Assembly: GCA_012839565.1 (NCBI GenBank)
Contig: DUMZ01000016.1
Coordinates: 1-64,000 of the forward strand
Source of the DNA: Anaerolineaceae bacterium
GTDB lineage: Bacteria > Chloroflexota > Anaerolineae > Anaerolineales > Anaerolineaceae
Direction: 5' to 3'
DNA: 64,000 bases
Positions within the stretch are counted from its first letter, which is position 1. Each line of letters starts with the position of its first letter. Under the pieces are notes generated by a model. The model was not told the DNA's origin and made no database searches. It saw only the letters and a list, made by a program, of their open reading frames with translations. Position numbers and translations under genes: made by a program. This document shows, piece after piece, positions 16,617 to 24,994 of the stretch.

Positions 16617-18425
16617 TTACTCTCCTGCTTCCATGACCTGCCGGTCTGGCTGGTTCATAAGACGGATGCTGTCAGGGGGGATGTCCATCAAGACAACCAG
16701 CTTTTCAACCACTTTTGAGAAAATCGGAGCGGCAATTTGACTGCCCCAAATATCGCGTGTGGGTTCCTGCATCCACACGTAAATAACAACTTGCGGGTCT
16801 TCTGAAGGACCCCAGCCAACAAACGACGCGTTGGTAAGCGGGTTGGTGTAACCGTATTCGGTAGGAATTTGACCGGTACCGGTTTTGCCGGCGAAGGTGT
16901 AACCATCGATATAGGCGTTTTCGTACGATTCGTCCATCAGGGTTTCGGTGAGCATGGCGGTCACCTGACGCGCGGTCTCGGCACTCACGGGCGTGCCTGC
17001 CAAAACCGGCTCAACTTCATAACGTCTACCGTCGATGATGACCGCTTTTACCACGTGGGGAACGTACATTTTACCTTCGTTGGCCAGCGCGCCAACGGTC
17101 ATCGCCATTTGGATAGGCGTAACGGAAATACCCTGTCCGAAGGCGTTTGTAGCCAGGTCGATTTCGTACCAGTTGCTGTCACCGGGCAGTTTCAGGGGCC
17201 AGTGGGTTTCGCCACCCAGGTCGATGCCGGTATTGCGGTCGAAACCGAAGGCTTTCAGGTAGCGGTAGAAGTTATCAGGACCGATTTCTTCAGCCATCCA
17301 TGCCAGGCAAGTGTTGAGCGACCAGCGCATGCAATCGGTCATGTCTACGTCGCCATAAGCACCGTAGTCCCAGTTGCGAATTTCAACGCCACCGATTTCG
17401 TAAGCGCCATCATCTGAATAAACGGTGTCCATTTCAATAGCACCGGTATCCAGGGCGATGGCAACAGTGATGGCTTTGAAAACCGAACCGGGTTCATAAG
17501 TTTTACTGATGGTTGGGTTGAAAGGTTCGGGATTTGGGAATAATTCACCGTAATTCCAGTACTCGTTCGGGTCAAGGCGCGGGGTGTTGGCCATGGCGAT
17601 AATTTCGCCATTTTTGGGGTTGTAGATGAGAATTGTGCCGCCCTTGGCGCCAGACCACTCGATGGCTTCGTCAAGTTCTTGTTCCGCCATGGCCTGAATT
17701 TCGCGGTTGAAGGTGAGTTCAATGTCGGCACCGGCCGGGATTTCATCAAGCATGGAAAGCTTTTGCGGGTCAAACGCGGTGTAAACCATTTGGGGTGTGC
17801 CGGCTAACAGGGTGTTATAAGTTTCTTCAACGCCGAAGTAACCCATCCCCTGGGTGCGGTCGAGATATTTATAGAAGCCGAGTATATTTGAGCCGGTGGT
17901 GCCTTCGGGATAGCTGCGTTTGTTGTGGGCAGTCCACATGAGTCCATTGAGTCTGGGGCGGACTTGATTGCGTCCCAGTTCCATGTTTTTGTATTCTTCG
18001 ATTAAAGCTTCAAATTCCAGGATTTTATCTGGGCTGACAAAGCCGTCCAGCTGAATGTAGAACGGATTGCCATTACCCGGTTCAATCATGGCGTATGCCA
18101 GGACTTTGTCGTAATCCATGCCGAGGATTTCGGAAACAGCAGAGGCAATGGTTTCTTCCTGTCCGTTCAGGATGGCGTTCAGGTCAAGTCCGACTTCGTA
18201 AGTGGTCTCGTTGCCGGCTAACAAGCGTCCTTTGGCGTCATAAATATTGCCACGGTTGGGGTAAACCAGGCGGGTAACACCCTGGTAGGCTTTGCTGTCA
18301 TCAAGGATTTGCTGAGCGACATCCATGTTTTGAATGCGAATAAACTGCACGCAAATCGCGACCGCGATGAGGGTCGCTAAAATGCAAATCGTTAAGATGC
18401 GTCCGTGACCATTTTGCGCGTTCAT
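16617..18425 (-). CDS. ftsI: septal penicillin-binding protein (FtsI/PBP2-type transpeptidase)
   Basis: This class B PBP cross-links septal peptidoglycan. From the chosen start (MNAQNGHG) it is 602 residues: a short cytoplasmic tail, one transmembrane helix (about 10-29), a dimerisation or pedestal domain, then the transpeptidase with SVFK (Ser314), SLN (369-371) and KTGT (514-517). No PASTA domains follow. The start is set by a GAGGT site and ATGA overlap with the FtsL-like gene; an upstream in-frame ATG 23 codons earlier lies inside that gene. Confidence 0.94.
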   Translation of the reverse strand: MNAQNGHGRILTICILATLIAVAICVQFIRIQNMDVAQQILDDSKAYQGVTRLVYPNRGNIYDAKGRLLAGNETTYEVGLDLNAILNGQEETIASAVSEILGMDYDKVLAYAMIEPGNGNPFYIQLDGFVSPDKILEFEALIEEYKNMELGRNQVRPRLNGLMWTAHNKRSYPEGTTGSNILGFYKYLDRTQGMGYFGVEETYNTLLAGTPQMVYTAFDPQKLSMLDEIPAGADIELTFNREIQAMAEQELDEAIEWSGAKGGTILIYNPKNGEIIAMANTPRLDPNEYWNYGELFPNPEPFNPTISKTYEPGSVFKAITVAIALDTGAIEMDTVYSDDGAYEIGGVEIRNWDYGAYGDVDMTDCMRWSLNTCLAWMAEEIGPDNFYRYLKAFGFDRNTGIDLGGETHWPLKLPGDSNWYEIDLATNAFGQGISVTPIQMAMTVGALANEGKMYVPHVVKAVIIDGRRYEVEPVLAGTPVSAETARQVTAMLTETLMDESYENAYIDGYTFAGKTGTGQIPTEYGYTNPLTNASFVGWGPSEDPQVVIYVWMQEPTRDIWGSQIAAPIFSKVVEKLVVLMDIPPDSIRLMNQPDRQVMEAGE

Positions 18426-18910
18426 GGTGTGACCTCGTCGATAATTGAAGGCTGCGGAGAAACCGTCCAGATTTTTTCGCGCAACCAGTCCCAAAGTGAA
18501 CTGGTGTACTCCGGTAAGAGTTTGGCTTTTGGCGCAGTTACTGGCGCTGGCTGATTTCCACTGCCTTTGCGAATGTCAGGGCTGTAACCGGGCACTTCCA
18601 GGTAAATGGTGGTATGGGGGTCAAGGATTCGCATGTTCAAATCACTAATGCGTTCGTTAAGCGCGTGCGACGATGAAACTTGTGCCAGGCGCGTGCGCAG
18701 GTTGTTTATTTCGAGATTCAGCGTGGTGGCTTGCATTTCAAGTTCCTGAATGCGTCGGCCAGCTGCCGCTGCACGTCCGCTGATGGAAAGGTAGAGCCCA
18801 GCGATGGTGGCAACAATCACCAAGACCAGCATGAACGCGCCGATGACTTGCATCTGGCGACGCCAAGGGCTTTGTTTATAGGCTTGTGATGGTGTTGTTG
18901 TCGTACTCAT
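18422..18910 (-). CDS. ftsL: FtsL-like septum protein
   Basis: This 162-residue protein has one transmembrane helix (about 25-46) followed by a heptad-like stretch (about 50-95, with ELEMQATTLNLEINNLRTRL) and a proline-rich tail. Such short bitopic coiled-coil proteins between rsmH and ftsI are FtsL, which complexes with FtsQ and FtsB. Sequence similarity within FtsL is always low, so the call rests on topology and position. The start is MSTTTTPS; a longer reading frame upstream would overlap rsmH and looks non-coding. The Shine-Dalgarno (AAAAGG) is unusually close to the ATG. Confidence 0.8.
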   Translation of the reverse strand: MSTTTTPSQAYKQSPWRRQMQVIGAFMLVLVIVATIAGLYLSISGRAAAAGRRIQELEMQATTLNLEINNLRTRLAQVSSSHALNERISDLNMRILDPHTTIYLEVPGYSPDIRKGSGNQPAPVTAPKAKLLPEYTSSLWDWLREKIWTVSPQPSIIDEVTP

Positions 18911-18939
18911 ACCTTTTAATATTGCAAATACTATGCCTT

Positions 18940-19878
18940 TTATAGTTTCTCCGCGACGCGCAGTTTGGCACTGCGGGATCGTGGGTTGGTGTGCAGTTCG
19001 TCCTCGCTGGCGGTGATGGGCCGCTTGGTGAGGACTTTGACGGTGGCTTGGTGTCCACAGTCGCAAATCAACTTTTCTGGCGGGCAGATGCAATCGAGAC
19101 TCGCTTGACGAAAGACATTTTTGATAATGCGGTCTTCAAGCGAATGAAAACTGATGATCGCGATACGCCCTTTTGATTTTAAGAGTTCAATCAGGCTTGG
19201 AACGGCCTGGCTAATAACATTGAGTTCGTCGTTCACCGCGATGCGCAAGGCCTGAAAGGTGCGTGTGGCCTGGTCTTGCTGTTCGCGGGTTTTCCCAACT
19301 GCTTTTCTGGCGACTTCGGCGAGTTCGAAAGTGGTGTAAAGCGGTCTGGCTTCGACAATCGCTTTAGCGATGCGTCTGGAAAACTTCTCTTCGCCATACT
19401 CCCAAAGGATTTGGGCTAAGTCGCTTTCGCTAAGATTGTTTACCAAATCAGCTGCTGATTGCCCTTGTTTCGGGTCAAAGCGCATGTCCAGTGGGGCGTC
19501 GTAGCGAAACGAGAAACCACGTTCAGCCTGATCCAGCTGCATGGAAGAAACACCCAAATCCATCAGGATGCCGTCCACGCTGTCCCAGCCTTCTGCTTTG
19601 AGCACTTCTGTTGCCTGAAGGTATGAGGCTTGAATGACCCTGGCACGTTTGCCGAAAGGGGCGAGTCTTGCCTGGCTTAGCGCGATAGCGGTTGAATCTA
19701 AATCCAAAGCGATGAGTTCGCTGTCGGTTGAGCTTTCGCGCAAAAGACCTTCAGAATGACCACCAGCACCGGCAGTGCAGTCCAAAAAGCGTTTAGCGTG
19801 CTTCGCAGTTAGGTATTGAATTGTCTCTTGGTAAAGTACCGGGCGGTGCGGAGCTTCTTGCCCATGCACCGCGTTCAT
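18940..19878 (-). CDS. rsmH: 16S rRNA m4C1402 methyltransferase RsmH
   Basis: RsmH (MraW) N4-methylates C1402 of 16S rRNA using SAM. The 312-residue protein shows HRPVLYQETI, the SAM motif LDCTAGAGGHS, the family signature DLGVSSMQLDQAERGFSF, and C-terminal SFHSLEDRIIK and RSAKLRVAE. A cysteine cluster near 259-272 (CICPPEKLICDCGH) is usual for bacterial RsmH. Its ATG overlaps the mraZ stop by 1 nt. Confidence 0.96.
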   Translation of the reverse strand: MNAVHGQEAPHRPVLYQETIQYLTAKHAKRFLDCTAGAGGHSEGLLRESSTDSELIALDLDSTAIALSQARLAPFGKRARVIQASYLQATEVLKAEGWDSVDGILMDLGVSSMQLDQAERGFSFRYDAPLDMRFDPKQGQSAADLVNNLSESDLAQILWEYGEEKFSRRIAKAIVEARPLYTTFELAEVARKAVGKTREQQDQATRTFQALRIAVNDELNVISQAVPSLIELLKSKGRIAIISFHSLEDRIIKNVFRQASLDCICPPEKLICDCGHQATVKVLTKRPITASEDELHTNPRSRSAKLRVAEKL

Positions 19879-20324
19879 TAATTTCCTCTAGTCGATAAGT
19901 CAAGTTCTGACCAGTAGTCCTGGTTGGCTTCGGAGTCTGCAGAATCTTCTTCAATCTTTGCTAATTCTTCGGGAGACCAGATCTCAAAACTGTCTCCCAC
20001 GCCAACGATGACAACTTGATCCTCAATATTGGCAAACTCCCGCAAGTAAGCCGGAATGAGAATACGGCCAGCCGTGTCGTAATTAAGTTCAGCACTATAG
20101 CCAAGGAATTTGCGTTTGAATTTACGCACTCTGGGGTCAGTGAACGATTTTGCGATAATGGCTTGAGCAAAGACTTCAAAGCCAGATCTGGAGTAGGCTA
20201 CCAGGTTGCCGTCAAATCCTATGGTGACGAACACAACGTTACCGGGGGTATTATCCCGGTAAATTGATGGCACGGTCATGCGACCTTTAGCATCAATATT
20301 GTGTTTGTACCTTCCACAAAACAT
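19878..20324 (-). CDS. mraZ: transcriptional regulator MraZ
   Basis: MraZ is an AbrB-fold DNA-binding protein that controls the dcw operon it heads. The 148-residue protein has two SpoVT-AbrB-like repeats (FCGRYKHNIDAKGRMTVPS and YDTAGRILIPAYLREFA) and an acidic C-terminal tail. As first gene of the operon, directly downstream of repeats resembling MraZ operators, it is expected to autoregulate. Confidence 0.95.
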   Translation of the reverse strand: MFCGRYKHNIDAKGRMTVPSIYRDNTPGNVVFVTIGFDGNLVAYSRSGFEVFAQAIIAKSFTDPRVRKFKRKFLGYSAELNYDTAGRILIPAYLREFANIEDQVVIVGVGDSFEIWSPEELAKIEEDSADSEANQDYWSELDLSTRGN

Positions 20325-20383
20325 TTGTTCTAATCCCTTTTTAATGGCCGAAGCGCCGGGTTTCCAGCGCTTTCACTACATGC

Positions 20384-20423
20384 GTGACACTTTGTGACAC
20401 TTTATGACAAATTTTCCCACATT
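20384..20423 (-). promoter_or_regulatory. MraZ-box-like operator (10-bp repeats)
   Basis: On the minus strand four consecutive 10-mers read AATGTGGGAA, AATTTGTCAT, AAAGTGTCAC, AAAGTGTCAC. The last two are identical and all four share the x-GTG or x-TGT core at 10-bp period. MraZ of mollicutes binds tandem AAAGTG repeats with 10-bp spacing and that of enterobacteria binds TGGG repeats, so this is a good candidate MraZ operator, immediately after the -10 box. Confidence 0.75.
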
Positions 20424-20449
20424 ATAGACCTTAAGCCACAAAAAAGCAA
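20421..20449 (-). promoter_or_regulatory. promoter of the dcw operon (Pmra)
   Basis: On the minus strand TTGCTT (20444-20449) and a perfect TATAAT (20421-20426) are separated by 17 bp. Transcription would start near 20414, within the MraZ-box-like repeats and about 90 nt before mraZ. Confidence 0.75.
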
Positions 20450-20597
20450 GGGTTTTAAGGGATTAATTTGCCAAAATGGGCAAGATTTTCCTGTTTCTCT
20501 CGAGATTTGTTTGTTCTGGTTTTGGGAATTCATTTTTCTGATGGGATTGCGTGACACCAAAGCTACAATTCCAGCAAAGTTCTGGGAGATAATGCGT

Positions 20598-20610
20598 TAT
20601 AATCGGGGTG
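20598..20610 (+). promoter_or_regulatory. -10 box giving a leaderless kinase mRNA
   Basis: A perfect TATAAT (20598-20603) is followed by 7 nt and then the ATG at 20611. Transcription 7 nt after the box would begin at or next to the start codon, so the mRNA is probably leaderless. No convincing -35 was found. Confidence 0.5.
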
Positions 20611-21732
20611 ATGAACAATCCGCAGATTTTGAACGACCGATATCAGCTGAATGCCAAACTTGGCAGTGGTGGTATGGCGCACGTTTACCGGGCGATGGAT
20701 CTCATGCTTCAGCGCAATGTGGCGGTGAAAGTCCTGAAAGAAGACTACTCAGCTGACCTGGCTTTCAGGGAGCGTTTCCGCCAGGAAGCACGTTCGGCTG
20801 CCAACCTTTCGCACCCCAACATCGTCACCGTGCATGATTTTGGCTTGGACCAGGGGCACTTGTTCATCGTTATGGAATATATCCCCGGCACGGACTTAAA
20901 ATCGCTGATAAAAGAGCGTGGGCGTTTGAGTGTGACCGAATCCCTGGAACTGATGATTCAGGCTTGCCAGGGTGTGGGATACGCGCACCGGGCGGGTTTA
21001 GTGCATTGTGACATCAAACCGCATAACTTTTTGGTGACGCCGGATATGCTGGTCAAAGTGACCGATTTTGGCATCGCGCGGGCACTTTCGACGATTTCAA
21101 AAGACGAGAAAAACGACGTGGTTTGGGGGTCGCCGCATTATTTCGCTCCGGAGCAAGCCAGTGGTCTGCCACCGATGCCTGCTTCGGACGTTTATTCTTT
21201 GGGCGTTATTTTTTACGAACTGCTGACGGGCAAGCTGGTGTTTGACGGGCAGGACTCTGCCGAACTCTCGCGCATGCATCGCACAGAGGCACCCATCCCG
21301 CCGACCGTCCATAACCCGGATATCCCCGAACAACTTGAAGCTATTATCCTGAAGGTGCTTTCAAAAGAACCCAGCGCGCGCTACCGCACAGCAGACCAGC
21401 TGGGACGGCTTTTGCAAGGTTTTTACGAAACGCAGTTGCGTGGCGCTTCCAGTACCTTGCTTTCGGGACCGGCAGCGCTTGGTGTTACTGGCGTTGGGCC
21501 TGTTCCGGTAACATCCAGTCCTGTTGTTCAGGCGCCGATTGAAACACCTGTCGTAAGTATCCCACAAACTTATTCACAGAATGTGGCTGAAGTTGTTGCT
21601 GAGCCAGTCAGGGAGAAAGAACCGGCTGAGCCAGTGGACTGGCTGACCTGGGTTTTGGGCATTGTGGCGTTTATCTTTTTGATAGGGCTGGTGCCGTTTT
21701 GGTTTTACATTTATAGCATGATAGGGCGATAG
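20611..21732 (+). CDS. membrane serine/threonine protein kinase (PknB-like, no PASTA)
   Basis: The N-terminal kinase domain (about 10-270) has the glycine loop GSGGMAHVY, VAVKVL lysine, the catalytic loop HCDIKPHN (cysteine in place of the usual arginine, so a non-RD kinase), DFGIA and the APE region (FAPEQA). A proline- and valine-rich linker (about 285-345) leads to a transmembrane helix near the C-terminus (about 347-367), leaving almost no outside domain. It is divergent from the dcw operon, a frequent place for kinases that regulate wall synthesis, but it lacks the PASTA sensor. A GTG at 20608 is an alternative start; ATG fits the leaderless promoter better. rpe follows after 4 nt. Confidence 0.9.
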   Translation: MNNPQILNDRYQLNAKLGSGGMAHVYRAMDLMLQRNVAVKVLKEDYSADLAFRERFRQEARSAANLSHPNIVTVHDFGLDQGHLFIVMEYIPGTDLKSLIKERGRLSVTESLELMIQACQGVGYAHRAGLVHCDIKPHNFLVTPDMLVKVTDFGIARALSTISKDEKNDVVWGSPHYFAPEQASGLPPMPASDVYSLGVIFYELLTGKLVFDGQDSAELSRMHRTEAPIPPTVHNPDIPEQLEAIILKVLSKEPSARYRTADQLGRLLQGFYETQLRGASSTLLSGPAALGVTGVGPVPVTSSPVVQAPIETPVVSIPQTYSQNVAEVVAEPVREKEPAEPVDWLTWVLGIVAFIFLIGLVPFWFYIYSMIGR

Positions 21733-21736
21733 ACTT

Positions 21737-22399
21737 ATGCAATTTCGAATTTCACCATCAATACTTTCTGCTGATTTAAGCAATTTGGGCGAAGAAATCC
21801 GAGCCTGTGAAAAAGCCGGGGCGGATGCTATCCACATTGACGTGATGGATGGCGTCTATGTGCCGAACATCACTTTTGGGCCAAATATTGTCGCGACTTG
21901 TAAAGAATTGACGAATTTACCTTTGGACGTGCATCTGATGATTGTAGAGCCGGAAAAACACATCGCGGAATTCGTCGCCAAAGGCGCGGATATCGTTACT
22001 GTGCATTATGAAACCTGTCCGCATATTCACCGTACCTTGCAGCAAATCAGGCAATCAGGCGCGAAGGCGGGCTTAAGCTTAAATCCTGGAACGCCTGTTG
22101 AGCCTTTGGCACTCTTGGAGCAGGATCTGGATTTGGTCTTGATTATGTCGGTAAACCCGGGTTTTGGCGGGCAAAAGTTTATTCCTGTTTCACTTGAAAA
22201 AATACGCCAGGCCAGGCAAATTCTTGACCGGGCTGGTTCCAAGGCGGATTTGCAGGTGGACGGTGGCATTGATGCATCGACGGTCCTTGCAGCATATGAA
22301 GCCGGCGCGCGCAATTTTGTGGCGGGTACTGCTGTTTTCAAACACCCAAAAGGTATTTCGGGTGGAATTCAAGCTTTAAAAGACGTTTTAAACGCGTAA
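21737..22399 (+). CDS. rpe: ribulose-phosphate 3-epimerase
   Basis: This enzyme interconverts ribulose 5-phosphate and xylulose 5-phosphate in the pentose phosphate pathway. The 220-residue TIM barrel shows Ser8, HIDVMDG (His33, Asp35), DVHLMI, VNPGFGGQKF and VDGGID, which are the metal- and phosphate-binding segments of the family. It is likely cotranscribed with the upstream kinase. Confidence 0.96.
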   Translation: MQFRISPSILSADLSNLGEEIRACEKAGADAIHIDVMDGVYVPNITFGPNIVATCKELTNLPLDVHLMIVEPEKHIAEFVAKGADIVTVHYETCPHIHRTLQQIRQSGAKAGLSLNPGTPVEPLALLEQDLDLVLIMSVNPGFGGQKFIPVSLEKIRQARQILDRAGSKADLQVDGGIDASTVLAAYEAGARNFVAGTAVFKHPKGISGGIQALKDVLNA

Positions 22400-22421
22400 A
22401 AGGATAGTGGGGCTTAAAAGC

Positions 22422-22447
22422 AAAAAAGCCGCAAACGCGACTTTTTA
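22422..22447. terminator. bidirectional terminator between rpe and rpmB
   Basis: An imperfect stem-loop AAAAGCCGC-AAA-GCGACTTTT (one mismatch) is flanked by A-run and T-run on the two sides, so it can terminate both rpe (plus) and rpmB (minus) transcripts. Confidence 0.6.
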
Positions 22448-22467
22448 CGCTTTACTGTGTTATAAAC

Positions 22468-22653
22468 CTAGTTGTACGCTTTGGACAAGGTTTTGATGCA
22501 GCGGGTACAAAGCACGCGGCGAACCTTCTTGTTGCCTTCCCTTAGCGTGACCCGTTGTAAATTAGGACGAAACTGACGTTTTGTCGCAACGAGTGAGTGA
22601 CTGCGATTATGACCGAAAGTGGTTGTTTTACCACATTGAGAGCACTTTGCCAT
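22468..22653 (-). CDS. rpmB: 50S ribosomal protein L28
   Basis: The 61-residue bL28 has MAKCSQCGKTTTFGHNRSHS at its start and two CxxC pairs (CSQC and CTRC), marking the zinc-binding form. It reads away from the Asp23 gene, as in Firmicutes where rpmB is divergent from yloU-yloV. A ribosome site AAAGG precedes the ATG. Confidence 0.96.
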   Translation of the reverse strand: MAKCSQCGKTTTFGHNRSHSLVATKRQFRPNLQRVTLREGNKKVRRVLCTRCIKTLSKAYN

Positions 22654-22670
22654 TTTATTACCTTTCTTGC

Positions 22671-22699
22671 GTTATAATTTCTAGCGTGAAGGTGGTAAA
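22671..22699 (-). promoter_or_regulatory. rpmB promoter
   Basis: On the minus strand TTTACC (22694-22699) and TATAAC (22671-22676) are separated by 17 bp, about 20 nt upstream of the rpmB ATG. Confidence 0.5.
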
Positions 22700-22773
22700 C
22701 GCCGCACGCAAATAATAATGATAACAGATAGAATAAAAAGAATCAAGTATTACATGGAAGTGAGGCACGAAAG

Positions 22774-23130
22774 ATGACAAGTCGGGAGAACCCAATGGGC
22801 AAAATTTATATTTTGCCAAAGGCTATAAAAACAGTAGTACGTGATGCCGCGTTGCAATCCTATGGCGTTATTGGCCTTGCGCCGGGCAATGTCAGGCAAT
22901 CATTTGTAAAAATGTTTAATGAAGAAGGTGATTATGGTATTTCCATAGCTTCTGATGAGCGTGGTCTGGAAATTACCATAAACCTTATCGTTGAGTATGG
23001 ACTTCGCATTAAAAGCGTGACCGATTCGGTGGCTGAAAGTGTGAAGTTCCATGTGGAAAAAACAATGGGAATACCTGTCACGCGTGTTAATATTCACGTT
23101 CGTGGTATGCGTATTAGTGATGAAGATTAA
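22774..23130 (+). CDS. Asp23/Gls24 family protein (YloU-like)
   Basis: The 118-residue protein matches the Asp23/Gls24 (DUF322) pattern: an N-terminal strand, YGVIGLAPG, EITINLIVEYGLRIKSV, and the C-terminal PVTRVNIHVRGMR. Family members are implicated in envelope stress and act beside YloV/FakA, which follows here after 24 nt. The start may instead be the ATG at 22795 (MGKIYILP), which also has a GGGAG ribosome site. The exact function is unknown. Confidence 0.88.
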   Translation: MTSRENPMGKIYILPKAIKTVVRDAALQSYGVIGLAPGNVRQSFVKMFNEEGDYGISIASDERGLEITINLIVEYGLRIKSVTDSVAESVKFHVEKTMGIPVTRVNIHVRGMRISDED

Positions 23131-23154
23131 ATTTTATTTGTTCGTAGGAGTCTT

Positions 23155-24831
23155 ATGAAGTCATTTTCAACCACCTTACCAAGCGAGGCAGACCGCCATC
23201 GGCTATTGAAATCACCACTGACAGGAGAGGGACTAATCTTACTTTTCGAAGCTGGATTAGTCTGGCTAACGACCAATCAGGAATATGTGAACGCGCTAAA
23301 TGTTTTCCCGGTACCCGATGGCGATACCGGCACAAATATGGTGCTTACCATGCAAGCAGGCTTTGCAGAAGCAGATTCCAAGCGGTCCAAACATGCCGGT
23401 GATATGGCCAAAACTTTTGCGCACGGTGCGTTGATGGGCGCGCGAGGTAACTCAGGTGTCATTTTGTCACAAATTTGGCGTGGTTTTTCACGCGCGCTGG
23501 AAGGACATGCCACGGTGGATGCCGCTTTGCTGGTAAAAGCCCTGCAGGGCGCGCGCGACACTGCTTATCGGGGCGTTGTTCGCCCGGTTGAAGGCACCAT
23601 TTTGACCGTCCTAAAAGATATGACCACAGCTGCTGAGGGTGCCATTAAAACCAACAGCGCCTTGAGTGAAGTTTTGGTCATTTTGGTCGAAGCCGCTGAT
23701 GTCAGTGTAAAGAATACGCCAAACTTATTACCCCAACTCAAAGACGCTGGTGTGGTTGATGCCGGTGGTATGGGCCTGTTCTACATCTTTGAAGGCATGT
23801 TGCGCTTGCTTCAAGGTCAATCGCTGGATACGCCTGCAACGAATGTGCTTTCCTTGGCGCAGTTCGATTTATCGCATGCCATGGAGCAAGTTGAAGAAGG
23901 GCAAGACTACGAGGTCGTGATTGACTTTGAGCCTAATAAAAACTTTTTGCTTGAGCAGTACTATCAGGGACTGGAAGATATCGGCGTGAGTATTCAGGTT
24001 GGTGAAGGCGAAGGCATTTATCGCATGCACATCCACACTGAACTGGCACGACGCTATGAGCCGATTGAATACACCGAAACGCAAGGTATCATCAAAAAAG
24101 TCTACATGGAAAACCTGCAGGACCAAATGAACCACCGCGCTGAAGCCGAAATTAAATGTAATCCGGTTCATCCGGGTGAAATTGCGGTTGTGGCGGTTTC
24201 GCCAGGGCCGGGATTGTCGCGCATATTCGCGAGCCTGGGCGTGGCAGCAGTTGTAGAAGGTGGTCAAACCATGAACCCCAGCGTGAAGGACCTGGTTGCC
24301 GCGTTTGAAGATTTGCCTACGGATAAGATTATCATTCTTCCGAACAACAAAAACATCATTTTGGCTGCTCAAAACGCTTCAAAAGTGAGTGTCAAACAGG
24401 TGGGCATTATTCCCACCAGAAACACACCGCAAGGATTTGCGTCCATGTTCCGCCTGATGCCCGATGGCGATTTTGATGAAGTGGTTGAGTCGATGACCGA
24501 AGCGATTTCTGACGTACATACTGCTGAGGTGACTACCGCTACCCGCACTGCTGAAATTGAAGGCGTGAAAGTTAAAAAAGGCGAAGTGATTGTGCTTTAC
24601 GATGGCAAGCTGATTTTGAGTGAAAAGTCACTTGATGCAGCGGTTGAGGGATTGTATGAGCACGTTGATATGGACGATTTTGAACGGATTACCTTGTATT
24701 ATGGCGACACCATGAATCAGTCCGCAGCCAACAGTCTGGCTGACAAAACCCGCGAGAAATACGAAGACATGGAAGTTGAAGTCCACGACGGTGGCCAACC
24801 GCACTACCAGTACATCATCGCGTTTGAGTAG
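23155..24831 (+). CDS. fakA: DAK2-domain fatty acid kinase FakA/YloV
   Basis: FakA phosphorylates fatty acids held by a FakB (DegV) protein so that they can enter phospholipid synthesis. The 558-residue protein has an N-terminal DhaL/DAK2 kinase domain (about 25-215) with the Mg-ATP motif NVFPVPDGDTGTNM and GARGNSGVILSQ, a middle domain, and a C-terminal EDD/DegV-like domain (about 330-558). No fakB lies in the window. Length and order (rpmB, Asp23, YloV, then recG further on) match the well-known Firmicutes neighbourhood, which supports orthology. Confidence 0.85.
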   Translation: MKSFSTTLPSEADRHRLLKSPLTGEGLILLFEAGLVWLTTNQEYVNALNVFPVPDGDTGTNMVLTMQAGFAEADSKRSKHAGDMAKTFAHGALMGARGNSGVILSQIWRGFSRALEGHATVDAALLVKALQGARDTAYRGVVRPVEGTILTVLKDMTTAAEGAIKTNSALSEVLVILVEAADVSVKNTPNLLPQLKDAGVVDAGGMGLFYIFEGMLRLLQGQSLDTPATNVLSLAQFDLSHAMEQVEEGQDYEVVIDFEPNKNFLLEQYYQGLEDIGVSIQVGEGEGIYRMHIHTELARRYEPIEYTETQGIIKKVYMENLQDQMNHRAEAEIKCNPVHPGEIAVVAVSPGPGLSRIFASLGVAAVVEGGQTMNPSVKDLVAAFEDLPTDKIIILPNNKNIILAAQNASKVSVKQVGIIPTRNTPQGFASMFRLMPDGDFDEVVESMTEAISDVHTAEVTTATRTAEIEGVKVKKGEVIVLYDGKLILSEKSLDAAVEGLYEHVDMDDFERITLYYGDTMNQSAANSLADKTREKYEDMEVEVHDGGQPHYQYIIAFE

Positions 24832-24864
24832 TTTGTTTTTCGCAAATTAGCCAAAGATTTTTAT

Positions 24865-24897
24865 AAAGCTCGTGGTTGGATGGTCACGAGCTTTTTT
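24865..24897 (+). terminator. intrinsic terminator after fakA
   Basis: A perfect 10-bp stem AAAGCTCGTG (24865-24874) with its complement at 24885-24894 is followed by a T-run. It closes the Asp23-fakA transcript and marks the last core sequence before the AT-rich insert. Confidence 0.9.
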
Positions 24898-24994
24898 ATG
24901 ATCTTGATCATGTCCTGATCGTTTTTTCTGTTATAGTTTCCTAATTATGGCAAATATCAAACAATCATCCAAATAACTAACATTTTTTGAATTA

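Noticed and set aside
18911..19093. Longer FtsL-like start upstream
   Set aside because: It would overlap rsmH by over 150 nt and encodes a His/Arg-rich stretch unlike any FtsL.
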